From positions 1 through 22,320 of the forward strand of contig CAZJRF010000023.1 in assembly GCA_964548475.1 (NCBI GenBank): a DNA stretch of 22,320 nt, read 5' to 3'. This document shows, in pieces, positions 13,635-22,320 of this stretch (within the stretch, counting starts at the first letter, position 1; each line of letters begins with the position of its first letter). Under the pieces are notes generated by a model that did no database searches, was not told the origin of the DNA, and saw nothing but the letters and a program-made list of their open reading frames with translations. The DNA comes from VGBK01 sp964548475. GTDB taxonomy: Bacteria > Actinomycetota > Acidimicrobiia > Spongiisociales > UBA11373. The position numbers and the translations under genes are program-made.

Positions 13635-15527
13635 GTGCGTCGGAGTTGGGGAGCCGTGATGCGCAGAGTGGCCCTGCTGTTGGTGGCCGTCGGGTTGGCC
13701 GTACCGATGGGGTGGGCAGCGGGCCAGGAAGCAGAGACCCCGGCCGGGGCCCTGCTCATCATCCTGGACGCCTCCGGCTCGATGAACACCCTGGACGAGG
13801 ACGGCGTTCCCTTCTTCGAGAAGGCGAAAGAGGCGGTGCTACGGCTGGTGGAGGCGCTGCCGGAGGACATGGTGGTCGGCTTGCGGGTCTACGGTCACCG
13901 GGAGCCCAACACCGACCCGGTTCGGGGCTGCCAGGACACCGAACTGGTGGTGCCGGTGGGTCCGCTCGACCGGGAGGCCATCCGCACCGCCGTCGAGGGC
14001 CTCGCCGCCTCCGGCTTCACCCCCATCGGGCTGTCGCTGCAGGAAGCGGCGCGCGATCTCCCGGAGACCGGCGCTCGCTCGATCGTGTTGATCTCCGATG
14101 GGGAGGACACCTGTGCCCCCCCCGATCCGTGTCGGGTGGCCGAGGAGCTCTTCGGCGAGGCTTTCGACGTGCGGATCGAGTCGGTCGGGTTCCTCGTCGG
14201 CACCGGCTCGGCCGCCGAGCAGCAGCTGCGCTGCATCTCCGACGTCACCGGGGGCACCTACCGGGCAGTGGAGGAGGCCAACGAGCTGGTGGCCGCCCTG
14301 GGTGAGGTGGGAGCCCAGGTGGCGGGGTGGCGGCCGCCCACGGTTCTGGATGGCGCGCTCCAACAAGCCCTGGCTCCTGAACTGCCGCTCGCCCCGGCCG
14401 ATGAGGCGCTCCTGGCGCAAGACTCACGCTGGCGTGTGCAGAGCACCTACCGCAGCCTCCTGATGCCTGGGGAGACCCGCTGGTGGCAGTTCGACCTCTG
14501 GGACGGTGAGGAAGTAACCGTGGGGGGGACTCTCTTCTGGCCGGCCGGGATCGACGCCTCGGGCACTCTCGAGGCGATCTTGATAGATCCGGCAGGAAAT
14601 CGGGTCGGGTTCGACCGGCCCGGCTTCTACGACATGCGCGCCGAGATCGCCGTCCCGACCCCGATCGCCGGCGTCACTACCTCCGCCGGCCTGGCACACG
14701 AGCAGCCGACCGGCCCGCCCCTGCGGGGCACCTACCTGCTCGGCTACCGCTGGGAGGCCGAGCCGGAGGTGTTCTTGGGCGAGTTGGAGTTGCTGGTCGA
14801 GATCCAGCAGTTCGGGGACGCGGAGGGAGCGGTGTCCTGGACGGGCGCGCTAGACCCGGCCGACACGACGGTCCTGGCCCTGGAGCCGTACCCGGAGGCC
14901 GGACAGGACCTCTCACACACCTACCTGACCGGCTCCCGCGTCTTGCGCGGCCCGATCGGCTCCGGGGAGACCCGCTGGTATCGGCTCGACGTGGAGCCGG
15001 GTGAGGGGACAAACGTCTTCGTCACCTTCCCCGCCGACCGCCTGGTGGGCGGCGACGCGAAGGGCGTCTTCTCCCTGCAACTGACCACCCTCGACGGGGC
15101 GCCGGTCGGCAGCCCGCACGACGAGGCCCCGCTTGAGCAGGCCGAGGTCGACGGCGAGGACTTCCAGGTCCGCGTGAGCTTCACCACGGCGAACGAGTAC
15201 GCACTGCCGGAGAGCTTGCTGATCGGGCTCACCTGGGAGGGAGCCGCGGGGCAAGAGAGCGAGGCGCTGATCCTGGTGGAGACCGTCGTCGACCCCCTCC
15301 GGCCCCCGGCCGGTGAGCCGGGGGGGACCACTGCCACCACGGAGGAGGAGGAGATCACCACGGTGCCCGCGACGACGACGACGGGGGCTGCGGTCGCGAG
15401 CGGGGAGGCCGGGCCCGGCGGCGGCGGCAACGGGCTGCTTCTCCCGGTGCTGATCGGGGTGGGGGCGCTGGTGGTGGCGGCCGGCGTCGGCATCCCGCTG
15501 GCGATCAAGCGCCGGCGCTCGCGCTGA
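13635..15527 (+). CDS. Membrane-anchored VWA-domain protein with duplicated beta domain
   Basis: From GTG 13635 the product has 630 residues. A signal peptide (about 9-29) is followed by a von Willebrand A domain (about 38-225). Its MIDAS metal site is intact: Asp45-x-Ser47-x-Ser49, Thr129 and Asp155 in ISDGEDTC. Residues 275-345 and 440-510 look like two copies of one beta-sandwich, each opening with G-E-T-R-W-(W/Y) and passing through a D-x-A-G or L-D-G-A turn. A Thr/Glu-rich linker (563-590) leads to a C-terminal transmembrane helix (601-622) and the basic end KRRRSR, so most of the protein sits outside the membrane. VWA proteins bind partner proteins through the metal ion; the partner is unknown. 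ATG 13608 and ATG 13659 are alternative starts; AAGGAG at 13620-13625 favours 13635. Confidence 0.85.
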   Translation: MRRSWGAVMRRVALLLVAVGLAVPMGWAAGQEAETPAGALLIILDASGSMNTLDEDGVPFFEKAKEAVLRLVEALPEDMVVGLRVYGHREPNTDPVRGCQDTELVVPVGPLDREAIRTAVEGLAASGFTPIGLSLQEAARDLPETGARSIVLISDGEDTCAPPDPCRVAEELFGEAFDVRIESVGFLVGTGSAAEQQLRCISDVTGGTYRAVEEANELVAALGEVGAQVAGWRPPTVLDGALQQALAPELPLAPADEALLAQDSRWRVQSTYRSLLMPGETRWWQFDLWDGEEVTVGGTLFWPAGIDASGTLEAILIDPAGNRVGFDRPGFYDMRAEIAVPTPIAGVTTSAGLAHEQPTGPPLRGTYLLGYRWEAEPEVFLGELELLVEIQQFGDAEGAVSWTGALDPADTTVLALEPYPEAGQDLSHTYLTGSRVLRGPIGSGETRWYRLDVEPGEGTNVFVTFPADRLVGGDAKGVFSLQLTTLDGAPVGSPHDEAPLEQAEVDGEDFQVRVSFTTANEYALPESLLIGLTWEGAAGQESEALILVETVVDPLRPPAGEPGGTTATTEEEEITTVPATTTTGAAVASGEAGPGGGGNGLLLPVLIGVGALVVAAGVGIPLAIKRRRSR

Positions 15528-15559
15528 CATCCGGTCCCGTTCGCCCGGCTCGCTGCCCG

Positions 15560-15565
15560 TAAGAT
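15560..15565 (+). promoter_or_regulatory. -10-like box TAAGAT for ligA
   Basis: TAAGAT is followed by 6 bases and the GTG start at 15572. The arrangement is leaderless and sits in a gap of only 44 bases after the VWA gene. Confidence 0.5.
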
Positions 15566-15571
15566 TCCAGC

Positions 15572-17614
15572 GTGCCTCCCACGATCGATCCTGCCGCCCG
15601 GGCCGCCGAGCTGCGCGCCGCCCTGCGCTACCACGATCACCGCTACCACGTGCTCGACGCCCCGGAGATCTCCGACGCTCAGTACGACGCGCTCAAGCGC
15701 GAGCTAAGCGCCCTCGAGGAGGCTCATCCCGAGCTGGTCACACCCGACTCGCCCACCCGCCGGGTGGGGGCGGCCCCCTCGGCCCAGTTCGCCCCGGTGA
15801 CCCATCGGGAGCCGATGTTCTCCCTGGACAACGCCATGGAGGAGAACGAACTAGTGGCCTGGGAGGCGCGTCTCGAGCGGGTGCTGGGGCGGCCGGCCGG
15901 CGGGTATGCCTGTGAGCCCAAGATCGACGGCCTGGCCGTCTCTCTCACCTACGAGCAAGGCCGCTTCGTGCTGGGCGCCACCCGGGGCGACGGGACGGTG
16001 GGGGAGGACATCACCGCCAACCTGCGGACCATCCCCGCCATCCCCCTGGTTCTCCTCGGGGAGGACCATCCAGAGCTGATGGAGGTTCGGGGCGAGGTCT
16101 ACATGCCGGTAGCCGCCTTCGCCGAGCTGAACGAGGCTCAGGCCGAGGCGGGCGAGCGCCTCTTCGTGAACCCGCGCAACGCGGCCGCCGGGGCCGTGCG
16201 GCAGAAGGACCCGGCGGTGACCGCCTCGCGGCGCCTCTCCATCTGGGTCTACCAGCTGGGCTACCGGCGGGGCGGCCCCGCCCTGGGCAGCCATCACGAG
16301 AGCCTGCAATGGCTGCGCACCCTGGGCCTGTCGGTGAACCCCATGTCGGAGCACTTCGCCGGGCTCGACGGGGTGCTTGCCTACCTGCGCCGTGCCGAGG
16401 GCGCCCGCCACGACCTCCCCTACCAGACCGACGGGGTAGTGATCAAGGTCGACTTGCTGGCCGAGCAGCGCGAGCTGGGCTTCACCGCCAAGAGCCCCCG
16501 CTGGGCCATCGCCTACAAGTACCCTCCCGAGGAGGAGAACACCCGCCTGCTGGGCATCGAGGTGAATGTGGGCCGCACGGGCGCGGTCACCCCTTACGCG
16601 GTGCTGGAGCCGGTGTTCGTCGGGGGAGCCACCGTCACCAACGCCACCCTGCACAACCAGGACGAAGTCGCCCGCAAGGACCTCCGGGTAGGCGACACGG
16701 TGGTGGTGCGCCGGGCGGGCGACGTCATCCCCGAGGTGGTGGGGCCGGTGCCGTCGCTGCGCACCGGGTGTGAGCGGCGGTGGAAGATGCCCACCCGGTG
16801 TCCCTTCTGCGGCAGTCCCATCGTGCGCCTCGAGGGCGAGGCGGTGGCCCGCTGCGCCGGCGGCCTGGCCTGCCCCTCGCGATTGCGGGAGTACCTGTTC
16901 CACTTCGCCGGCCGGGGGGGTATGGACATCGAGGGGCTGGGCTACAGGACCATCGACATGCTGCTACGGGAGGGCCTCATCGCCGACCCCGCCGACGTGT
17001 TCTCCCTTACCAGGGAAGACTTGATCAGCCGGGAGCGCTGGGGCGAGGTGTCGGTGGGCAACCTGCTGGCGGCCATCGACGCCGCCCGCGACCGGCCCCC
17101 GGCTCGCCTTCTCACCGCCCTGGGCATACCGCTGGTGGGAGGGACGGTGGCCCGGCCGCTCGCCCGCCGCTTCCACAGCCTCGACGCCCTGATGGCTGCG
17201 TCCGAAGAGGAACTGGCTGCCATCGACGGCATCGGACCGGAGATTGCTCGCTCGCTGCGGTCCTGGTCGGCCGACCCTGACAACCGGCGCCTGGTGGAGA
17301 AGCTGCGGTCGGCCGGGGTGCGCCTGAGCGAGCCCGTTGAGGAGGGGGTGGACCGCAGCCTGCTGGCCGGGGTGACGCTGGTGATCACCGGCACGCTGGA
17401 GGACTACTCGCGCGACCAGGCCCGGGCGGCCGTCGAGGATCGTGGGGGCAAGGTGGCCGGGTCGGTGTCGCGCAAGACCACCGCGGTGGTAGTGGGGGAG
17501 TCGCCCGGAGCCAAGGCCCAGAAGGCCCGGGAATTGGGAGTGCCTATGCTGGACGAGGAGGCTTTCACCCGGCTGCTGGCAGAGGGGGCGGGCGCTCTTC
17601 CCGGGCCGGAGTGA
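15572..17614 (+). CDS. ligA: NAD+-dependent DNA ligase LigA
   Basis: The 680-residue enzyme seals nicks in replication and repair using NAD+. The Ia domain (about 1-65) has YHDHRYHVLDAPEISDAQYD, which binds NMN. The nucleotidyltransferase domain carries the adenylated Lys117 in EPKIDG, then TRGDGTVGEDIT and FVNPRNAAAGAVRQ. The OB fold has VNVGRTGAVTPYAVLEPV. A zinc finger has Cys410, Cys413, Cys428 and Cys434. Helix-hairpin-helix repeats include AIDGIGPEIARSL, and a C-terminal BRCT domain (about 605-675) starts with LLAGVTLVITGTL. All parts and the length are normal for the family. The GTG at 15572 fits the leaderless box. In actinobacteria ligA often lies near gatC-gatA; here the dap cassette sits between them. 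Confidence 0.97.
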   Translation: MPPTIDPAARAAELRAALRYHDHRYHVLDAPEISDAQYDALKRELSALEEAHPELVTPDSPTRRVGAAPSAQFAPVTHREPMFSLDNAMEENELVAWEARLERVLGRPAGGYACEPKIDGLAVSLTYEQGRFVLGATRGDGTVGEDITANLRTIPAIPLVLLGEDHPELMEVRGEVYMPVAAFAELNEAQAEAGERLFVNPRNAAAGAVRQKDPAVTASRRLSIWVYQLGYRRGGPALGSHHESLQWLRTLGLSVNPMSEHFAGLDGVLAYLRRAEGARHDLPYQTDGVVIKVDLLAEQRELGFTAKSPRWAIAYKYPPEEENTRLLGIEVNVGRTGAVTPYAVLEPVFVGGATVTNATLHNQDEVARKDLRVGDTVVVRRAGDVIPEVVGPVPSLRTGCERRWKMPTRCPFCGSPIVRLEGEAVARCAGGLACPSRLREYLFHFAGRGGMDIEGLGYRTIDMLLREGLIADPADVFSLTREDLISRERWGEVSVGNLLAAIDAARDRPPARLLTALGIPLVGGTVARPLARRFHSLDALMAASEEELAAIDGIGPEIARSLRSWSADPDNRRLVEKLRSAGVRLSEPVEEGVDRSLLAGVTLVITGTLEDYSRDQARAAVEDRGGKVAGSVSRKTTAVVVGESPGAKAQKARELGVPMLDEEAFTRLLAEGAGALPGPE

Positions 17615-17673
17615 GGCAAGCCGGCACCTCCCCCGGCGGCCCCATCCCGGGCCGTCCACTCGTCGGCGCCCGC

Positions 17674-17679
17674 TAGCGT
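17674..17679 (+). promoter_or_regulatory. -10-like box TAGCGT for the dapC-dapD-dapE unit
   Basis: TAGCGT is followed by 7 bases and the ATG at 17687. This box supports choosing the ATG over the in-frame GTG at 17678, which lies within it. Confidence 0.5.
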
Positions 17680-17686
17680 GGCGCCC

Positions 17687-18835
17687 ATGAAGCGGAACCC
17701 CGTCCTCGACCGGCTCGGCTCTTATCCCATTTCGATCCTGCAGGAGAAGGCGCAAGACATGCGCGCCCGCGGCGAGTTCGTGGTGGACTTCTCCATCGGC
17801 GACCCCCGCGAGCCCACCCCGGCCTTCATCCCCCGGGCCCTGCGGGAGGCGGTCCCCGTCGTCTCCCAGTACCCCACGGTCCCCGGCCTGCCCGCTCTGC
17901 GCCGGGCGGTGGCCGGCTACGTGGGCCGTCGGTTCGGAGTGGAGGTGGATCCCGACACCCAGGTGCTTCCCACCTCCGGTTCCAAGGAAGCCATCTTCTG
18001 CACCCCCCTGGCCCTGGTGACCCAGGGAGCCGGCCAGGCGATGGTGTTCGGCACCCCCGGCTACCCGGTGTACGAGCGGGGGGCGCTCTTTGCCGGGGCC
18101 GACGCGGTGGGCATCCGGCTGGGTGGCGATTTCGTGCTGCGGGCGGCCGACATCCCCGCCGATGTGTGGGACCGGGCGGCGGCGGTCTGGATCTGCTCAC
18201 CCCACAACCCCACCGGGTCGATCACGACCGCCGGCGAGCTGAGCGAGCTGCTCGCTGCCTGCCGGGAGCACGATGCCCTGTTGCTGGCCGACGAGTGCTA
18301 CTGCGACATCTATGAGGACGCGCCTCCGCCCTCCGCCCTGCAGGTGGCCGGCCCTGATTTCGCCGGTGTGATCTCCTACTTGAGCCTGTCCAAGCGTTCC
18401 GGCATGACCGGCTACCGCAGCGGGGCCCTGGTCGGCGATGCCCGGGCCATCGCCGCCATGCGAGAGATGCGCTCCTCGGTGGGGGTGGCCTCCCAGGAGT
18501 TCGTGCAGGCCGCGGGGGTGGCCGCCTGGTCAGACGACGCACACGCTGCCGAGCGGCGGGCGATCTTTGCCGCCAAGCGGGCGGTGCTGCGGCGGCCGTT
18601 TGAGGAGCTGGGCTACGAGGTGGTCGGGTCCCGGGCCGCCATCTACCTGTGGGTGGCGGTGGGGGACGACCTGGGGGTCACCGAGCGTCTGCTGGAGGGG
18701 GGAGTGGTGGTGTCGCCCGGGCGCATCTTCGGCGGCGGGGGCGAGGGCTTCATCCGCCTGGCCCTGGTGCCTACCCTCGAGGAGACCGAGCAAGCGGCGG
18801 AGGTGCTGAAGTCGTGCCTGAGCCCCGCGTCCTGA
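17687..18835 (+). CDS. dapC: N-succinyldiaminopimelate aminotransferase (DapC)
   Basis: The 382-residue fold-type I, PLP-dependent aminotransferase would convert N-succinyl-2-amino-6-ketopimelate to N-succinyl-LL-diaminopimelate with glutamate. The PLP lysine is Lys236 in SLSKRSGMTGYRSG. Other cofactor contacts are SGSKEAI (97-103), the aromatic-Pro GTPGYPVY (122-129), SPHNPTG (171-177) and the DECYCDIY Asp/Tyr pair (202-209). Arg396-type carboxylate binding falls at FIRLALV near the end. The family alone does not fix the substrate, but the next two genes encode the steps either side of it. The ATG is 7 bases after a -10 box. The last 22 bases overlap the start of dapD. Confidence 0.88.
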   Translation: MKRNPVLDRLGSYPISILQEKAQDMRARGEFVVDFSIGDPREPTPAFIPRALREAVPVVSQYPTVPGLPALRRAVAGYVGRRFGVEVDPDTQVLPTSGSKEAIFCTPLALVTQGAGQAMVFGTPGYPVYERGALFAGADAVGIRLGGDFVLRAADIPADVWDRAAAVWICSPHNPTGSITTAGELSELLAACREHDALLLADECYCDIYEDAPPPSALQVAGPDFAGVISYLSLSKRSGMTGYRSGALVGDARAIAAMREMRSSVGVASQEFVQAAGVAAWSDDAHAAERRAIFAAKRAVLRRPFEELGYEVVGSRAAIYLWVAVGDDLGVTERLLEGGVVVSPGRIFGGGGEGFIRLALVPTLEETEQAAEVLKSCLSPAS

Positions 18836-19623
18836 TCGACCTGGCCTACGAGGACCTCTCCCGGCTGGGGGAGGCGGAGGAAGCGGTGCACGCCACCATC
18901 GCCGCTCTCGATCGGGGGGAGATCCGGGTGGCCGAGAAGGTCGACGGCGAGTGGGTGGTGAACGAGTGGGTGAAGCGGGCCATCATCCTCTACTTCCGCA
19001 TCGCCCCGCTCGAGGTGCGCCGGGCCGGTCCTCTGGAGTACCGCGACCGCATCCCCGCCAAGCAGGGCCTGGACGAGGCGGGGGTGCGGGTGGTCCCCTC
19101 CGCCACCGTGCGCTACGGAGCCTTCTGCGAGCCGGGCGTGGTGGTGATGCCCGCCTTCGTCAACATCGGCGCCTACGTGGGTGCCGGCACCATGGTGGAC
19201 ACCTGGGCCACGGTGGGCTCCTGCGCCCAGGTGGGCCGCGATGTCCACATCGCCGGCGGGGTGGGCATCGGCGGGGTGCTCGAGCCCCCTTCCGCCCGGC
19301 CGGTGATCATCGAGGACGGCGCCTTCATCGGCAGTCGATGCATCCTGGTGGAGGGGGCGCTCATCGAGGAGGGGGCGGTGCTGGGGGCCAGCACGGTGGT
19401 CACCTCGTCCACTCCCGTCATCGACGTCACCGGGGCCGAGCCGGTCGAGTACCGGGGACGGGTGCCGGCCCGGGCGGTGGTGGTCCCCGGCACCCGGCCC
19501 AAGGAGTTCCCTGCCGGCACCTACCAGCTGGCCTGCGCTCTCATCATCGGCCAGCGCTCGGAGTCCACCGACCGCAAGACCTCGCTGAACGAGGCCCTGA
19601 GGGTGTTCGGGGTGCAGGCGTGA
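18814..19623 (+). CDS. dapD: Tetrahydrodipicolinate N-succinyltransferase (DapD)
   Basis: The 269-residue enzyme transfers succinyl from succinyl-CoA to tetrahydrodipicolinate, the first step of the succinylase branch to diaminopimelate. The N-terminal helical part reads LDRGEIRVAEKVDG and NEWVKRAIILYFRI, as in the E. coli-type enzyme (274 residues). The centre is a left-handed beta-helix of hexapeptide repeats (about 90-230), including GAYVGAGTMVDTWATVGSCAQ and GGVGIGGVLEP. Length and blocks fit the proteobacterial-type family better than the divergent mycobacterial DapD. The GTG at 18814 lies 10 bases after GGAGG (18799-18803), inside the end of dapC, so the two are translationally coupled. 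The stop overlaps the dapE start by 4 bases. Confidence 0.93.
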   Translation: MPEPRVLIDLAYEDLSRLGEAEEAVHATIAALDRGEIRVAEKVDGEWVVNEWVKRAIILYFRIAPLEVRRAGPLEYRDRIPAKQGLDEAGVRVVPSATVRYGAFCEPGVVVMPAFVNIGAYVGAGTMVDTWATVGSCAQVGRDVHIAGGVGIGGVLEPPSARPVIIEDGAFIGSRCILVEGALIEEGAVLGASTVVTSSTPVIDVTGAEPVEYRGRVPARAVVVPGTRPKEFPAGTYQLACALIIGQRSESTDRKTSLNEALRVFGVQA

Positions 19624-20672
19624 GCCTGGCCGACGACCTCGTCTGGCTCATCGGCATCCCGTCGCCCACCGGCGAGGAGGAGGCGCTGTGCAACGCCGTG
19701 GCCCGCCGTCTCAGCCTCCGCTTCGGAGCCGACGGCATGCTGCGGGTGGGGAACAGCCTGGTAGTGGGGCGTTCCGGCCCGGGGGTCCCCATCACCCTGT
19801 ACGGGCACCTGGACACCGTCCCCGCCCAGGGGAACGCCACCCCCGAGGTGCGGGAGGGGAGGGTTCTGGGGCTGGGGGCCTCCGACATGAAGTCGGGCCT
19901 GGCAGTCATGCTGGCCCTGCTCGAAGATGAGGAAGTGGCCGCCGGGCCGTGTTGCCTGAGCGCCGTCTTCTACGACAAGGAGGAGGGCCCGGCCCACGAG
20001 AACGGCCTGGAAGAGGTGCTCGACTCGGTGGGGTGGCTCTCCGAAGCGGCGCTGGCGGTGGTGCTCGAGCCGACCGACCTGGAGCTGCAGCCGGGCTGCC
20101 AGGGGGCGCTGAACGCGCGTGTGACTTTCCTGGGGGAGGCGGCTCACAGCTCGCGCCCCTGGCTGGGAACCAACGCCATCACCCGGGCGGGGGATTGGCT
20201 GGCGGCTATGCATCGACGCGAGCCGGCGCCGGTAACTCTGGAGGGCCTGGAGTTCCGCGAGGTGATGAGCGTCACCACGGCCCATGGCGGGATTGCCACC
20301 AACGTGGTGCCGGCCCGCTTCGACCTGAATCTCAACTACCGCTTTCCCCCCAACCTGACCCTCGAGGAGGCCGAGGTGCGGCTGCGGCAGGCGGCCGCCC
20401 CGGCCGACGAGGTGGAGGTCTTCGACCGGGCGCCGGGGGCCCTGGTCCCCGCCGGCAACCCTCACCTGGAGCGGCTCGCCCGGGTAACGGGGGCCCGCCG
20501 CAGCGGCAAACAGGGGTGGACCGACGTGGCCCGCCTGTCGGCGCGGGGCATCCCGGCCGTCAACTACGGGCCGGGCGAGGTGGCCCTGTGCCACCGGGCC
20601 GACGAGTCGGTGGAGATCGTCGCCTTGGAAGCGGCCTTTGCCGCCCTCAAGAGGTTCCTGACCAAGGAGTGA
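19620..20672 (+). CDS. dapE: Succinyl-diaminopimelate desuccinylase (DapE)
   Basis: The 350-residue M20-family metallohydrolase removes the succinyl group to give LL-diaminopimelate. The di-zinc site is visible: YGHLDTVP supplies His63 and catalytic-loop Asp65, SDMKSG supplies bridging Asp89, DKEEGP supplies the general base Glu121 and metal ligand Glu122. A late His in ALCHRADESVE (about residue 323) completes the site. The lid/dimerisation domain (about 155-265) includes GEAAHSSRPWLGTNAI. The GTG start overlaps the dapD stop (GTGA at 19620-19623). It completes the dapC-dapD-dapE cassette and is 4 bases from gatC, so read-through into gatC-gatA is likely. Other M20 amidohydrolases look similar, but the context makes DapE strong. 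Confidence 0.93.
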   Translation: MSLADDLVWLIGIPSPTGEEEALCNAVARRLSLRFGADGMLRVGNSLVVGRSGPGVPITLYGHLDTVPAQGNATPEVREGRVLGLGASDMKSGLAVMLALLEDEEVAAGPCCLSAVFYDKEEGPAHENGLEEVLDSVGWLSEAALAVVLEPTDLELQPGCQGALNARVTFLGEAAHSSRPWLGTNAITRAGDWLAAMHRREPAPVTLEGLEFREVMSVTTAHGGIATNVVPARFDLNLNYRFPPNLTLEEAEVRLRQAAAPADEVEVFDRAPGALVPAGNPHLERLARVTGARRSGKQGWTDVARLSARGIPAVNYGPGEVALCHRADESVEIVALEAAFAALKRFLTKE

Positions 20673-20676
20673 CGGC

Positions 20677-20963
20677 GTGCCGGCAGACATCGACATTGCC
20701 AAAGTGGCCCGCCTCGCCCGCCTGGCGCTGACCCCTGAGGAGATGGAGCGCTACAGGTCGCAACTGGGGGCCATCCTTGAGCACGCCGCCGGGGTGCAGG
20801 CTCTCCCCACCGGGGGCGTTGCGCCTACCGCTCACCCCCTGCCCATGCTCAACGCGCTCCGTCCCGACGAGGTGGAGGAGACCCTCGACCGGGAGGAGGT
20901 GCTCGGCCAGGCACCCGACCGGCAGGGCCCCTACTTCCGGGTGCCTCCCTTCTTGGAGGAGGA

Positions 20964-20967
<4 letters not shown>
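20677..20967 (+). CDS. gatC: Asp-tRNA(Asn)/Glu-tRNA(Gln) amidotransferase subunit C
   Basis: The 96-residue small subunit wraps between GatA and GatB and stabilises the amidotransferase that converts Glu-tRNA(Gln) or Asp-tRNA(Asn) to the amide form. It shows the family start IDIAKVARLARLALTPEE, a middle helix with LGAILEHAAGVQAL, and the tail VPPFLEEE. The GTG at 20677 has AAGGAG (20664-20669) 7 bases upstream, inside the end of dapE. The stop overlaps the gatA start (ATGA). Length is normal. Confidence 0.93.

Positions 20968-22320
<1,353 letters not shown>

Noticed and set aside
15851..17755. Long minus-strand frames opposite ligA
   Set aside because: These are shadow frames; LigA on the plus strand is complete with all motifs.

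Overview
The window is very G+C-rich DNA (roughly 70% by eye) with dense, bacterial-style coding on both strands. Gene content suggests an actinobacterium, perhaps an uncultured Acidimicrobiia-like lineage. The pointers are the order mnmA ... ligA ... gatC-gatA (kept loosely in many actinobacteria), frequent GTG starts, and a TANNNT -10-like box placed 6-9 bases upstream of most first genes, as in leaderless actinobacterial transcripts. No rRNA, tRNA, CRISPR array, insertion sequence or phage gene was seen. The taxonomic call is inference.

Layout. 1-138 (-) is the start-less remnant of a phospholipase D / cardiolipin synthase-like gene. 268-1602 (-) encodes a type II glycerate 2-kinase, divergent from meaB (1651-2622) and an enoyl-CoA hydratase (2689-3453), probably acyl-CoA or propionate metabolism. 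3440-3880 (-) is an SRPBCC-fold protein whose end overlaps the hydratase end. 3940-5115 (+) is a membrane-anchored alpha/beta-hydrolase-fold protein with glycine at the nucleophile position. Facing it, 5112-6122 (-) encodes an unusual Zn-ribbon/NUDIX protein with a C-terminal RsbRD-like helical domain, translationally coupled to a class I methyltransferase (6119-6919).

7085-8143 is mnmA. It is followed by an envelope module: a secreted Gly/Asp-rich repeat protein (8293-8742), a strong hairpin terminator, an OmpR-family regulator and histidine kinase (8806-10652), and a DUF2202 ferritin-like lipoprotein (10776-11486). Then come an S9 prolyl-oligopeptidase-family peptidase (11579-13540), a membrane-anchored VWA protein (13635-15527), ligA (15572-17614), a coupled lysine/diaminopimelate cassette dapC-dapD-dapE (17687-20672), and gatC-gatA (20677 to the window end, gatA cut off).

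How the genes work together. The dap genes give the succinylase-branch steps from tetrahydrodipicolinate to LL-diaminopimelate for peptidoglycan and lysine. MnmA and GatCA serve tRNA thiolation and Glu/Asp-tRNA amidation; LigA seals DNA nicks. The two-component system, the Gly-rich exported protein and the DUF2202 lipoprotein look like one envelope-sensing unit.

The most notable items are the NUDIX-RsbRD-like fusion, the recurrent leaderless-promoter signature, the hydrolase-fold protein without its serine, and the Gly-rich/two-component/DUF2202 unit. No complete, clearly new multi-gene system is proven by this sequence alone.
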